Assembly (NCBI RefSeq): GCF_001294465.1
Contig: NZ_LGAA01000002.1
Location: forward strand, 124,001 to 188,000
Source of the DNA: Moellerella wisconsensis ATCC 35017
GTDB taxonomy: Bacteria; Pseudomonadota; Gammaproteobacteria; Enterobacterales; Enterobacteriaceae
DNA: 64,000 nucleotides
Direction of reading: 5' to 3'
Every line of letters starts with the position of its first letter. The stretch's first letter is position 1. The translations under genes and the position numbers were made by a program. The notes beneath the pieces are model-generated. The model saw only the letters and a program-made list of their open reading frames with translations, was not told where the DNA came from and did no database searches. This document shows, piece by piece, positions 1-10,928 of this stretch.

Positions 1-1
1 T

Positions 2-1393
2 GAGGCAGGAGAATCACGCCTTTCCGACCTGATTACAGGCTTTGTCGATCCTAATGCTGAAGAAGAAATCGCGCCAACGGCTACTCATGTCGGGTCCGAG
101 CTTCCTCAAAAAGAATTAGATGCTGACGAAGATGAAGATGAAGACGAAGAATCAGATGATAGCGATGCAGATGATGATAACAGCATCGACCCAGAGCTGG
201 CTCGTCAGAAATTCATGGAACTGCAAGAGCAGTATGAAAAAACGCGTCAACATATCAAGCAGCATGGTCGGAGTAATCCTGCAACTGTTGCAGCGATTGA
301 AGAATTATCTGAAGTTTTCAAACAGTTCCGTTTAGTACCAAAACAGTTTGATTATCTCGTTAACAATATGCGTGAAATGATGGATCGCGTTCGTTTGCAA
401 GAACGTACCATCATGAAACTGTGTGTTGAACAATGCAAGATGCCAAAGAAAAACTTCATTACCTTGTTTACCAGTAATGAAACCAACGACACTTGGTTAA
501 CTGCTGCTAAAGCAATGAACAAACCATGGTCTGAAAAACTGGTTGAAGTTGAAGAAGAAGTGCATCGTAGCCTGCAAAGATTACGTCAGATTGAAGAAGA
601 AACGGGTCTGACCATTGAGCAAGTTAAAGATATTAACCGTCGCATGTCAATCGGTGAAGCGAAAGCCCGCCGTGCGAAAAAAGAGATGGTTGAAGCCAAC
701 TTACGTCTGGTTATTTCTATCGCAAAAAAATACACCAACCGTGGTTTACAGTTCCTTGATTTAATTCAGGAAGGTAACATCGGTCTGATGAAAGCGGTTG
801 ATAAATTCGAATACCGCCGTGGTTATAAGTTCTCAACTTATGCAACTTGGTGGATCCGTCAGGCCATTACTCGCTCAATCGCCGATCAGGCTCGTACCAT
901 TCGTATTCCAGTACATATGATTGAAACTATCAACAAGCTGAATCGTATTTCTCGTCAGATGCTACAGGAAATGGGCCGTGAACCCTCGCCTGAAGAACTG
1001 GCAGAGCGTATGCTGATGCCTGAAGATAAAATCCGTAAAGTACTTAAAATTGCCAAAGAGCCTATCTCCATGGAAACACCAATTGGTGATGATGAAGATT
1101 CGCATTTAGGTGATTTTATCGAAGATACCACTCTGGAGCTGCCATTAGATTCGGCGACCTCAGAGAGCCTGCGCTCTGCAACCCACGATGTCTTGGCGGG
1201 TCTTACAGCGCGTGAAGCGAAAGTTCTTCGTATGCGTTTTGGTATTGATATGAACACTGACCATACGTTAGAAGAAGTCGGTAAACAGTTTGATGTTACC
1301 CGTGAACGTATCCGTCAGATTGAAGCTAAAGCATTACGTAAATTACGTCACCCAAGCCGCTCAGAAGTTCTGCGCAGTTTCTTGGATGAATAA
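2..1393 (+). CDS. rpoD: RNA polymerase sigma factor RpoD (sigma-70), 5' end outside the window
   Basis: Primary sigma factor that directs core RNA polymerase to housekeeping promoters. About 463 codons are visible of roughly 613 in the E. coli protein. The frame is open from base 2, so the start lies upstream. The acidic stretch (about bases 115-200) belongs to the non-conserved region between sigma 1.2 and 2.1. Region 2 follows with the -10 recognition and melting motif [17 protein letters not shown], then region 3. Region 4.2 carries the helix-turn-helix [18 protein letters not shown], and the protein ends in the typical RSFLDE. An ATG at 215 is internal and is not the start. A strong intrinsic terminator follows 27 bases after the stop. 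Confidence 0.98.
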   Translation, partial: EAGESRLSDLITGFVDPNAEEEIAPTATHVGSELPQKELDADEDEDEDEESDDSDADDDNSIDPELARQKFMELQEQYEKTRQHIKQHGRSNPATVAAIEELSEVFKQFRLVPKQFDYLVNNMREMMDRVRLQERTIMKLCVEQCKMPKKNFITLFTSNETNDTWLTAAKAMNKPWSEKLVEVEEEVHRSLQRLRQIEEETGLTIEQVKDINRRMSIGEAKARRAKKEMVEANLRLVISIAKKYTNRGLQFLDLIQEGNIGLMKAVDKFEYRRGYKFSTYATWWIRQAITRSIADQARTIRIPVHMIETINKLNRISRQMLQEMGREPSPEELAERMLMPEDKIRKVLKIAKEPISMETPIGDDEDSHLGDFIEDTTLELPLDSATSESLRSATHDVLAGLTAREAKVLRMRFGIDMNTDHTLEEVGKQFDVTRERIRQIEAKALRKLRHPSRSEVLRSFLDE

Positions 1394-1420
1394 TTTACGC
1401 TAATATTCTTAGCCACAAGA

Positions 1421-1447
1421 ATACCCGCCTATGCGGGTATTTTTTTA
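1421..1447 (+). terminator. Intrinsic terminator of rpoD
   Basis: The 8-bp stem ATACCCGC/GCGGGTAT with a 4-base loop is followed by a run of seven T. It closes the rpoD transcript. Confidence 0.9.
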
Positions 1448-1715
1448 ACTTAAATTCAGCAACTAAATCCTAAAGTCATCCTCTATTTAATTATCGCTTA
1501 ATTAATTTTTCGAGCAACTTTTGCTTTGTCACCAACAAATAAGTGAATTATTTTTAGAGCATATTTTACAGCTTATTTTATAACAAATAGCCGATAAAAA
1601 AAGCCACTTAATTAAACGTGGCTTCATTCACGACTGATTTAGCAGTACTCAATGCGAACAGGCTCTCACTCACAGGGGAAGCGCTTAGCCATCCATTCAC
1701 ACTGAATATATATAA
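1448..1715. other. Non-coding stretch between rpoD and the nanA remnant
   Basis: AT-rich sequence with no coding signal that can be assigned. Short open frames on the plus strand here and up to 2192 have no recognisable product and run opposite to the nanA remnant. In E. coli this position holds mug, of which nothing is seen. Confidence 0.6.
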
Positions 1716-2321
1716 TTACAGGAAATTAGCTGCTTTAAACTTGGCTAATGCATCCGCTTTTTGTTCTGCTGTCATTGGACGCAATGGGCGGCGAGGATCA
1801 CCAACATCAATTCCATGTCATTGTATGGCACTTTACCGGCGGCAACGCCACCGTATTCAACCAATTATAAGTGCTGCCTTGCACTTAATGCCCCACAAGC
1901 TAATCCTGCAGGCATAAACACATCAATGCCAAATGGACTATCGTATTTACCGCTATCCACACGTAAACAACACTGGAATTCATACATATCAGGGGAGTTA
2001 AACTTCATACCAGATAAATTAGGAATGGCCTTGCCCGCCGCTTGTAAAAACCTTGACAAGGTGCACTCGCAGCCGCTAAACAACAATATTCTACTAAATC
2101 ATCCACATTCTCTGGCTTGCCGGCACCCAACGTTCAACAACTTTCTTACGTTATTCAACACAACAATGAATACCTTCGCCTGTTATTCCTAATACATAAG
2201 TCCCCTTAACACCACTTATAATCAAATATTTTGCTATCTGATCAATGACAGGATAATTAACGCTACCATCAGCCGCAAAAGGGATATGAGGAGCAGCAAT
2301 CAATCCAGATAGTTTATTAAT
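1716..2321 (-). pseudogene. nanA: N-acetylneuraminate lyase NanA, decayed
   Basis: NanA splits N-acetylneuraminate into N-acetylmannosamine and pyruvate. Read from 2321 downward, the frame gives NKLSGLIAAPHIPF and later GVKGTYVLGITGEGIH, the NanA N-terminus. The start codon position now reads ATT and an in-frame TAA stands where a Glu codon is expected after GIHCCVE. Further on, other frames give GKPENVDDLVEYC, then FLQAAGKAIPNLSGMKF and GIDVFMPAGLACGALSA, and finally GIDVGDPRRPLRPMTAEQ ending in FL and a stop at 1716-1718. About 600 bases remain of the roughly 890 expected, so there are at least two internal deletions plus frameshifts. The gene cannot make active lyase. Its family is clear; the number of lesions is approximate. 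Confidence 0.88.
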
Positions 2322-2493
2322 TACAGCCCCCTTTAGAGGTCAATTTTCTTAATTTTTTATTTATGGAGTTTAGCTCTAAATTAAAGAGCAATACCTAAGT
2401 ACGCAATAACCAATTGAGTGTAATAAGGAGAAAAAAATAAAAGTGTGATCTTTCGTCAATTTTGACTAAAAATTAAATAAGGAAGAAATAGCT

Positions 2494-3381
2494 CTATGCC
2501 GAATTGCTACTTTTTAATGCATTCAATGTACGTAGTTTTTGCTCTTTAACGCTCTCTGGCTGAGTTTGAACCAGCAACGTATAAATCAGATCTAACACAA
2601 ATAGTTGAGCCGTTTTAGTACCAATCGAGTCACCTTGTAATTTGCCCTGACGATTACCATTAATCAGATGGTAATCCGCATATTCCATAATTTGTGATCC
2701 TAGATTATGGGTAAGTGCGATAGTACTCGCCCCCGCCTCTTTAGCCAGTTTTAAGGCATGTACCGTTTCAGGAGAGTTACCTGAATGACTAATACCGATC
2801 GCTACATCTCCCGGTTTTAATAACGAGGCTTGCATATACATAAAATGATTATTAGTAACAGCATCAACTCGATGACCAATACGCATCAGCTTATTTTTGA
2901 GATCTTCGGCGGTAATCCCCGAGGATCCCACGCCACAAATGAAAACATAATTAGCTGATAATAGAGCATTTACCGCGCCTTTTACCTGCTGCATATCCAG
3001 CAAATTTAGCGTTTCTGATAACACGTTATTAATGGTTGCTTGTAATTTTAGGCCAATAGTATGGATGTCATCTTGATGGCTCACTTCAGCATCGAGGAGC
3101 GGCGATGCTTCATTATCTGACATTGCCATTTCAATGGCTAAATCCATTTTAAAATCTTGAAAACCTTTATACCCCAAAGTGCGACAAAACCTCACGACCG
3201 TTGCTTCACCCGCTTTGGTGGCTTGAGAGAGTTGCGCAATAGAAAGTTGAGTGATTTCTGAAGGATGGAACAGGATATAGTCTGCAATACGCTGTGATAC
3301 TGGTGATAAGCTATTTTTCATCGCTCCCAACGTATCGAGTATTTTACCCGGCTTGAGTCGAGTCGTTGCCTGTTCCGTCAT
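2494..3381 (-). CDS. MurR/RpiR-family transcriptional regulator of the nan locus
   Basis: A 295-residue RpiR-type regulator. Residues about 15-90 form the N-terminal helix-turn-helix domain (SPVSQRIADYI, then SIAQLSQATKAGEATVVRFCRTLG). Residues about 125-265 form an SIS sugar-phosphate binding domain (VFICGVGSSG, GISHSGNSPETV). In Vibrio and some other bacteria an RpiR-type NanR senses ManNAc-6-phosphate and controls sialic acid genes, and the position between nanE and the nanA remnant suggests the same here; that is inference. The start at 3381 has an AAGGA ribosome site 8 bases upstream. The frame is intact although most of its likely targets are broken. No frameshift or missing motif is seen. 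Confidence 0.88.
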   Translation of the reverse strand: MTEQATTRLKPGKILDTLGAMKNSLSPVSQRIADYILFHPSEITQLSIAQLSQATKAGEATVVRFCRTLGYKGFQDFKMDLAIEMAMSDNEASPLLDAEVSHQDDIHTIGLKLQATINNVLSETLNLLDMQQVKGAVNALLSANYVFICGVGSSGITAEDLKNKLMRIGHRVDAVTNNHFMYMQASLLKPGDVAIGISHSGNSPETVHALKLAKEAGASTIALTHNLGSQIMEYADYHLINGNRQGKLQGDSIGTKTAQLFVLDLIYTLLVQTQPESVKEQKLRTLNALKSSNSA

Positions 3382-3573
3382 GGAAATTATCCTTGGTTGC
3401 AGAAGATAAATGGGAAAAGAATTCTGCCGATAAGAGTACCAATTCCAATCAGTTAAAAAAAGCTTGCTGTTATAGTAATATAATAATAACTAAACACTTT
3501 ATTTCTAATGCCACCATTATAAAACCAACGGAGATATCAAAAAATAAAGCGCTTGATTACAATAAATAACAAA

Positions 3574-3844
3574 TTAATCAGCTAATGTGGTTACATCGAT
3601 CTTAATTACAGCTTTTTTTAGCGTGTTTGCTCCCTGTTCAGCCGCAATACCCGATTGATGCTCTGGTTATACTGCTTGCATCGGCTTGTAATGGCGTGGT
3701 GATCACAACCAATACTTCATAAAGTTGTGTCGGTGATACGCTTGCTGGTATTGTGATTTGAGTATGTTGTGTTAATTGATTATCGCGGCTAATTAGCGCA
3801 GCCAAAATTTTTGTTCCTCCAATATCAATGGTTAATGTATTTAT
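3574..3844 (-). pseudogene. Deletion scar: start of nanK joined to end of nanQ (yhcH)
   Basis: Directly after the nanE stop the minus strand reads [17 protein letters not shown], the phosphate-binding start of the ROK kinase NanK (ManNAc kinase). About 65 codons down, similarity fades and this frame stops. In the next frame it reads PEHQSGIAAEQ, then KKAVIKIDVTTLAD and a stop at 3574-3576. That resembles the C-terminus of NanQ/YhcH, a sialic acid anomerase. In E. coli the order is nanE-nanK-nanQ, so one deletion of about 1.2 kb could produce this. The nanK start codon also appears lost (ATA at 3842-3844). The NanK call is firm; the NanQ call rests on a short tail. Confidence 0.72.
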
Positions 3845-4539
3845 TTATCTAACTCCCGCTGCGACTTTAAAGCCTGAGTAAACCACTCACAGACATGTTC
3901 AAGGCGAGTTAACGCAGAACCAACAGTGACGGCCCAAGCACCTGCTTGCATGCCTTTTACAGCCATTATGGGCGTGTTATAACGCCCTTCAGCAATCACT
4001 CGACATCCTTGGGCTGCCAACTCTGTAACCAGCTGAAAATCAGGTAAATTTGGTATTTCACCACCGGTATAACCGGACATAGTTGAACCAATAAATTCCG
4101 TCCCTAATTTTTGGCAATACATTCCTTCATCGAAGGTGGAACAATCTGCCATCGCTAATTTACCTAAACGATGAATCTGAGTAAGCAATGCCTCGACAGA
4201 AATAGGACGTACGCGATCAGTGCCATCAAAAGCAATGATATCTGCACCCTCTGCCGCTAAGGCATCAACATCACTTAACCACGGAGTGATCCTCACTGGA
4301 CTATCAGATAAATCACGCTTAATAATACCGATAATGGGAATATCTATCAGGGGACGGGTGGCTTTTAAATTATCTATACCTTCAATTCGTACCGCGATAG
4401 CACCTGCATTTACCGCAGCTTGAGCCATTGCAGCAATAATTTCGGGTTTATCCATTGGACTATTATCAACCGGCTGGCAAGACACTATCAATCCACCTTT
4501 TTGTTGAATATCCTTGGTCATCTTTTCAATTAGCGTCAT
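3841..4539 (-). CDS. nanE: N-acetylmannosamine-6-phosphate 2-epimerase NanE
   Basis: Converts ManNAc-6-phosphate to GlcNAc-6-phosphate in sialic acid catabolism. It is a 232-residue TIM-barrel protein of normal family length. Visible motifs are GGLIVSCQP near the N-terminus, the strand with the likely catalytic Lys (PIIGIIKRD), [19 protein letters not shown], and the C-terminal phosphate-binding part with catalytic Glu ([11 protein letters not shown], then [12 protein letters not shown]). The frame is intact. It was probably the first gene of a nanE-nanK-nanQ transcript of which only this gene survives. A candidate CRP site lies about 80 bases upstream. With nanA and nanK broken, its substrate would have to come from elsewhere, for instance imported ManNAc-6-P, or it may simply be the last gene still to decay. 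Confidence 0.93.
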   Translation of the reverse strand: MTLIEKMTKDIQQKGGLIVSCQPVDNSPMDKPEIIAAMAQAAVNAGAIAVRIEGIDNLKATRPLIDIPIIGIIKRDLSDSPVRITPWLSDVDALAAEGADIIAFDGTDRVRPISVEALLTQIHRLGKLAMADCSTFDEGMYCQKLGTEFIGSTMSGYTGGEIPNLPDFQLVTELAAQGCRVIAEGRYNTPIMAVKGMQAGAWAVTVGSALTRLEHVCEWFTQALKSQRELDK

Positions 4540-4620
4540 TTTATATTCTCTTTTTTGAAATAAAACTCCAAATTATATTATTTTACGGAGCATGATTTCC
4601 CAATAAGAAAAACAGTAATC

Positions 4621-4636
4621 TGTGAAGAAGATCAAA
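4621..4636. promoter_or_regulatory. Candidate CRP-binding site upstream of nanE
   Basis: TGTGA-AGAAGA-TCAAA matches the CRP consensus TGTGA-N6-TCACA at nine of ten informative positions. It sits 82-97 bases before the nanE start, a usual distance for CRP activation. Sialic acid operons are commonly CRP-dependent. Sequence match only. Confidence 0.45.
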
Positions 4637-4876
4637 CAATAACCACCAACAAATAACTAACTGATAAAATATAAATAAGGATAGGCATGACGGTATAATG
4701 CAGCCACTCAATTTGATGAGCTCGCGGATAAACTAAAATCGAATAGATAAATATAGAGAACACTAATATCTTAGAAAGATTAAAATTTATTGTAAATAAC
4801 TAACCATAAAAACCATCAAAGAATGATAACTAAATACTGCTGTTTTTAATGATTATCTTGTAATGCAGTTATTTTT

Positions 4877-4950
4877 GACATCCTCCCACCCTGAAGTGAA
4901 CTGGCCCCATATAGCTAGACTGTTCATTAAAGCACGGAGTTTTACGTCGC
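4877..4950. mobile_element. Possible insertion-sequence end remnants
   Basis: GACATCCTCCCACCCT resembles the terminal motif of IS200/IS605-family elements. It is followed at once by TGAACTGGCCCCATATAG and TAGACTG, which resembles the tip of IS3-family (IS150-group) elements. No transposase remains. Both resemblances are from memory and short. Confidence 0.3.
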
Positions 4951-5023
4951 CCTGATAAATCAGATTAGCTCTTTACTTATCGAGGGATAGATAATGGAAT
5001 AGGATAGAGCGATGAAAAATTTA

Positions 5024-5060
5024 AATAAAAAAAGGAGTCACGCTATTAACGTAACTCCTT
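5024..5060 (-). terminator. Intrinsic terminator of ileX
   Basis: On the minus strand AAGGAGTTACG pairs with CGTGACTCCTT (one mismatch) around a 7-base loop, followed by a T-rich tract, just downstream of the tRNA gene. Confidence 0.8.
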
Positions 5061-5068
5061 GATAAATT

Positions 5069-5145
5069 TGGTGGCCCCTGCTGGACTTGAACCAGCGACC
5101 AATCGATTATGAGTCGAGTGCTCTAACCAACTGAGCTAAGGGGCC
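5069..5145 (-). tRNA. ileX: tRNA-Ile2 (anticodon CAT, read as lysidine-AU for AUA)
   Basis: The minus strand folds as a complete cloverleaf beginning GGCCCCTTAGCTCAG and ending GGGGCC plus encoded ACCA. The anticodon is CAT (complement of 5109-5111). The D arm, the T arm (GGTTCAAGTCC) and acceptor pairing GGCCCC/GGGGCC are intact. Its near-identity to E. coli ileX, with the same downstream neighbourhood of rpoD, marks it as the minor isoleucine tRNA whose C34 is modified by TilS, not a methionine tRNA. Confidence 0.96.
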
Positions 5146-5341
5146 TGATGGGGGAGGATTATACGTGCAGTTTTCCTTTAGGTCTAGTCTTTAGAAACTG
5201 TATGCTGATTTTCTATCCAATCTAAAAAAATAATGTCTACTATGTTGATAACACATTAAATATATGGATGATTCAAACCATCAACTTTAATCTTTAGCCG
5301 GTCTTTTACTGTTTTTCATCACCCAATTGCTCGCTAATAAT

Positions 5342-5939
5342 TAGCGCGGTTTAGTTAACGGCCATTCGAGATGACGTTTTATCACCGACCATTCACTAGC
5401 AATGATACTGTAAACACAACTATCTCGTCATTCTCCCGTTTTGGTATCACTGTGGCTACGTAAAATACCGTCCAGTTTCGCCCCTAGGCGTTCAATAGCT
5501 TTCTACTTTGTAAATTAAGAATACGTGTACGAAATTCAACTGCAACACAATCAAGTTGTTCAAAAGCGTATTTTAATAACAAACAGTTAGCCTCAGTATT
5601 AATATGAGTTTGCTGTACTTCTAATCTATACTATATCGTACCAATTTCTAGCCGATGGGCTTAGTTCTCAATCGTGTTACAGGCAGTTAACCCAACAACT
5701 TGTTGGTTATTTTTATGTATCACAATAAAAGACAACATTTTGCCTGCCGCTTGCAAATTAATTCAGCGATCAATTTCGGTAACTATATTTTCAGGCGCAG
5801 ATACCGAGGTGTACCAAAATTGTTTTAGCTTTCCCCTCCGAATAATCTCACTCAAAATAATATCGTACTGATGGCTAATCGGTATAAGTAATCCGCTATT
5901 TTCTTCCAGAACTACAGGCGTTGTCATCGTACTCATCAT
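5342..5939 (-). pseudogene. GNAT-family N-acetyltransferase, decayed
   Basis: From an ATG at 5939 with an AGGAG ribosome site upstream, the frame reads through LEENSGLLIPIS, FVIHK-like and NNQQVVGLTACNTIEN. It then continues to TEANCLLLKYAFEQL, VEFRTRILNLQSRKAIERLG and AKLDGILRSH, ending at 5342 near EWSVIKRHLEWPL. This is the layout of a RimJ/RimL-like acetyltransferase of about 190 residues, including the QSRKAIERLGAKLDG acetyl-CoA region. At least four in-frame stop codons interrupt it (after EID, after CNTIEN, after IGT, after TKTGE). The substrate is unknown. Confidence 0.82.
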
Positions 5940-6156
5940 TAACTCCTCTTTTATCTGTAGCCCTAATTTACAATCCTATTAATAACTATTCATGACAATA
6001 AAAGAAATAGATTAATAACATATCAAGTTATTTTGTGTTATTTCGAGGCGAAATTATGATTGTTTTAAATCTACCAAGAAAATATATCGATTCTAAGTCA
6101 TGATAAAAATCACAAAAAATTAACAATAACCAACATTCATAATTTATTTAGGCTAA

Positions 6157-8229
<2,073 letters not shown>

Positions 8230-8250
8230 TACCTCAATTTATCGATTGAT

Positions 8251-8294
8251 CTGTCCGTGTATTAGTTTAACCAAACACACGGACAGCGTTCTTT
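8251..8294. terminator. Hairpin terminator between convergent fadH and alx
   Basis: CTGTCCGTGT (8251-8260) pairs exactly with ACACGGACAG (8277-8286), followed by CGTTCTTT. The T tract is weak, so efficiency is uncertain. Confidence 0.65.
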
Positions 8295-8319
8295 AATCAA
8301 TCAGATATTAATTTAGTGA

Positions 8320-9276
8320 TTATTTAGCTTCATTGCGTTTATTTATAATTACATTAATTATCATCGTGACTAACAAAATACCACCAATTGTGCCTAATGA
8401 GATAGCCATTGGAATATGGTAAATATCCAGCAGTAACATTTTTATCCCGATAAAAATAAGGATAACCGCTAAACCATATTTTAATAAACTGAATTTCTCT
8501 GCCACACCAGCTAATAAGAAATACATGGCTCTTAAGCCTAAAATGGCAAATAAGTTAGAAGTAAGCACAATAAAAGGATCGGTCGTCACAGCGAATATTG
8601 CAGGAATACTGTCTACAGCAAAAATAATATCGCTGATCTCAACCAATATCAGCACCATAATCAATGGAGTAGCAAACAGTATTCCATTCTGTTTAATAAA
8701 GAATCGTTCGCCATGCAGTTCATCGGTCATACGTAAATGTGAACGGATCCATTTCACAAAGCCTTTTTCTCCCACCGGAGAATCATCTTCTTTGGAAAAG
8801 GCCATCTTAGCGCCAGTGAACAATAAAAATAGCCCAAAAATATATAGGATCCAGCTAAATTGAGACACTAACCAACTGCCTGCAAATATCATGATGGTGC
8901 GTAAAACGATTGCACCTAATACACCGTACACTAATACGCGGCGCTGTAAATTTGCCGGAATTGAGAAATATCCAAACAGCATAAGCCAGACAAAAACGTT
9001 ATCTATTGCTAACGCTTTTTCCAATAAATAACCGGTCAAAAATGCCATTGTTTGGCTATTTGCAAATTGTATATCGACCGTTTCACGAAAATACCACCAC
9101 AGACCTAATGCAAATAACATCGATAATGCTATCCACACCAAGCTCCAACTGGCGGCTTGTTTTACCGACATAGGCTGATCTTTATGCTTACCCTGCCATA
9201 ATAAATCCACCAGCAACATCACCACGATAATCGCCGCAAAACTGCCCCACAAAACAGGATTTCCTACAGAATTCAT
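8320..9276 (-). CDS. alx: TerC-family membrane protein Alx (manganese/pH-responsive)
   Basis: Inner-membrane protein of the TerC family, in E. coli induced by alkaline pH and manganese and thought to export Mn2+. The 318 residues hold about nine hydrophobic segments and the family's acidic membrane motifs ([32 protein letters not shown]). The frame is open up to 9315, but a start there would lie inside the leader terminator hairpin. The ATG at 9276 has AGGAG 9 bases upstream and aligns with E. coli Alx (MNTVG..). Expression is very probably governed by the riboswitch just upstream. Confidence 0.95.
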   Translation of the reverse strand: MNSVGNPVLWGSFAAIIVVMLLVDLLWQGKHKDQPMSVKQAASWSLVWIALSMLFALGLWWYFRETVDIQFANSQTMAFLTGYLLEKALAIDNVFVWLMLFGYFSIPANLQRRVLVYGVLGAIVLRTIMIFAGSWLVSQFSWILYIFGLFLLFTGAKMAFSKEDDSPVGEKGFVKWIRSHLRMTDELHGERFFIKQNGILFATPLIMVLILVEISDIIFAVDSIPAIFAVTTDPFIVLTSNLFAILGLRAMYFLLAGVAEKFSLLKYGLAVILIFIGIKMLLLDIYHIPMAISLGTIGGILLVTMIINVIINKRNEAK

Positions 9277-9295
9277 TATGTTATTACTCCTCATA

Positions 9296-9512
9296 AACAA
9301 AAAAACGGCTGACATCTCAGAAGACGTCAGCCGCTTAATGTTTTAACCTCAAATCAATATTTGGTTGTAAACAGTGAGCAAACCTCGCCTTCTGGCAAGG
9401 TCTCACTTACAACACAAATTAACCTAAGGGCCTAAAATTTGTGATGCTCGGCTACCGGGTGCATATGGCACCGTAATGACGATAAACCGACAAGGAAGTT
9501 ACTCCCCTTTGC
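9296..9512 (-). promoter_or_regulatory. yybP-ykoY manganese riboswitch (PRE element) of alx
   Basis: The minus-strand leader contains the class signature AAAGGGGAGT (9501-9510), followed by a multi-helix segment with GACCTTGCC/GGCGAGGTT and a G-rich CACCCGGTAGCC part, and ends in the intrinsic terminator at 9299-9333 directly before the alx ribosome site. yybP-ykoY RNAs bind Mn2+. In E. coli the alx element also folds differently at high pH as transcription pauses. The overall resemblance to the E. coli alx leader is strong. Confidence 0.9.
9299..9333 (-). terminator. Leader terminator within the alx riboswitch
   Basis: On the minus strand CGGCTGAC pairs with GTCAGCCG around 12 bases, followed by a run of seven T and one G, immediately before the AGGAG of alx. 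This is the likely expression platform. Confidence 0.85.
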
Positions 9513-9895
9513 TATGACCCGCAAAATACGACAAATCGATATAAAAAGCAATATGATAAACGCATAGCCAGATCGATAAATTTTAGCCGATACTGTTTTA
9601 TATAATCCGATGTTTATATCAAGAGAAAAAATAAATAGACTAAAAAAACTATTTTTTATAGATAATCACACCAAGATAAAAATGTTAACTCTCTGCAAAA
9701 TTTAAATAAAAGCTAACCGTAACTATAGAATTTACTGTTTAGTTATTTTTTGTTTTGTTACAGTGTGCATGCTTTATACTATGTGATACGTTTTTGGCTT
9801 AACACCGTTATTATAGCTGTAGCGTAGATGTTCATCCATTTTCTCCCGACATCCACAACGCCTTGTTGTGAGAGTTTGGCGCTTAGGAATTATTG
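9513..9895. other. Divergent promoter region of alx and yqjA
   Basis: AT-rich, no gene. A GCTTTATACT box (9771-9780) could be the -10 of yqjA, which would give a leader of about 110 bases. The alx promoter must lie near 9540-9600; no convincing -35 could be picked out. Confidence 0.5.
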
Positions 9896-10564
9896 ATGGA
9901 ATTAGTAAAAGAACTTTTTTTAGCCTTATGGCAGCAAGATTATGTCACCCTGTCTAATCCTTCATTGGTTTGGGCAATATACTTTATGTTATTTGCGATC
10001 CTTTTTTTAGAAAATGGCGTATTACCTGCTGCTTTCTTACCTGGAGATAGTTTACTTATCCTAGTTGGAGTATTAATCGCCAAAGGAACAATGAATTATC
10101 CATTAACTATTGTGATATTAACTGCCGGTGCAAGCTTAGGTTGTTGGCTTGGGTATGTACAAGGTAAATGGCTAGGAAATACTAGAATAGTCAAAGGATG
10201 GCTTTCCCATTTACCGGAACATTATCATCAGCGTGCTCATGGTTTATTTCACCGTCACGGGCTTGCGGCATTATTAATTGGCCGTTTTCTCGCATTTGTC
10301 CGAACGTTGCTTCCGACAATTGCTGGTTTAGCCGGATTAAATAATAGTCGCTTTCAATTGTTTAATTGGTTAAGTGGTTTTTTATGGGTCTTTATTTTAA
10401 CCGCTATTGGCTATGGCTTTGGTAAAAGCCCTATTTTCTTAAAATATGAACACCATATAATGAATGTTTTAATGTTAATCCCTGTTGGGCTGCTAATTAT
10501 TGGTCTACTAGGAAGCATTATTGTAGTATTTAAGAAAAAAATGTCTGGTAAAAAAGCTAGCTAA
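9896..10564 (+). CDS. yqjA: DedA-family inner-membrane protein YqjA
   Basis: DedA proteins are undecaprenyl-phosphate/phospholipid transporters of the inner membrane. In E. coli YqjA supports envelope integrity and alkaline or drug tolerance redundantly with YghB. The 222 residues contain the DedA signature [20 protein letters not shown] (acidic residues needed for function) and [19 protein letters not shown] with the essential arginines, plus four to five membrane segments. A TTG lies one codon upstream at 9893, but ATG 9896 has AGGA at good spacing and matches the E. coli start. mzrA, which follows yqjA in E. coli, is absent. Confidence 0.95.
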   Translation: MELVKELFLALWQQDYVTLSNPSLVWAIYFMLFAILFLENGVLPAAFLPGDSLLILVGVLIAKGTMNYPLTIVILTAGASLGCWLGYVQGKWLGNTRIVKGWLSHLPEHYHQRAHGLFHRHGLAALLIGRFLAFVRTLLPTIAGLAGLNNSRFQLFNWLSGFLWVFILTAIGYGFGKSPIFLKYEHHIMNVLMLIPVGLLIIGLLGSIIVVFKKKMSGKKAS

Positions 10565-10583
10565 CCAAAAAATCATCTAATCC

Positions 10584-10611
10584 AGCGGAAATCCATTTTC
10601 CGCTTTTTTTA
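10584..10611 (+). terminator. Intrinsic terminator of yqjA
   Basis: AGCGGAAA (10584-10591) pairs with TTTCCGCT (10597-10604) and is followed by a T run. Confidence 0.9.
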
Positions 10612-10928
10612 TTTAATTGCTTTATATTACGCCTAGTTCGACTAAAAATAATTTGAGTAGTAGCTTATTTTATGGCTATTTTCCTATTCATCTATTCTGG
10701 CGATAAGAATTTCATCATTTTAATCACAATAAATTATTATTTTTAATCTTTACCAACAGATCATAACATCACGATATTTAGTATTATTTTATTAAATAAA
10801 AACACACTATTTACCTGAGCATAAAAATTTTTACCTATCTTTAATACTATTTGACTTTAATCTTGAGTTAAAACAGTCTATGGTTATTAACGTCATATTA
10901 CTTTTTCTGCTTAAAGGAGTTTATTGTT
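10612..10928. other. Gap between yqjA and yqjD
   Basis: Very AT-rich. In E. coli mzrA and yqjC occupy this place; no frame resembling either is seen. The segment just before 10913 must hold the yqjDEK promoter. In E. coli it is stationary-phase dependent, but no clear elements can be named here. Confidence 0.5.

Larger units (their letters stand above)
4540..5023. other. Gap between nanE and the ileX terminator
   Basis: About 480 AT-rich bases with no gene. It holds the candidate CRP site at 4621-4636 and the possible insertion-sequence ends at 4877-4950. Nothing else could be identified. Confidence 0.6.

Noticed and set aside
1618-2192. Plus-strand open frames of about 100-140 residues in the nanA remnant region
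   Set aside because: No recognisable motifs; they run antisense to readable NanA fragments and have no ribosome site.
5674-5871. Plus-strand frame opposite the GNAT remnant
   Set aside because: The minus-strand reading matches the acetyltransferase family; this one has no similarity that could be recognised.
9893-9898. TTG as start of yqjA
   Set aside because: ATG 9896, one codon on, has the better ribosome-site spacing and matches the E. coli N-terminus.
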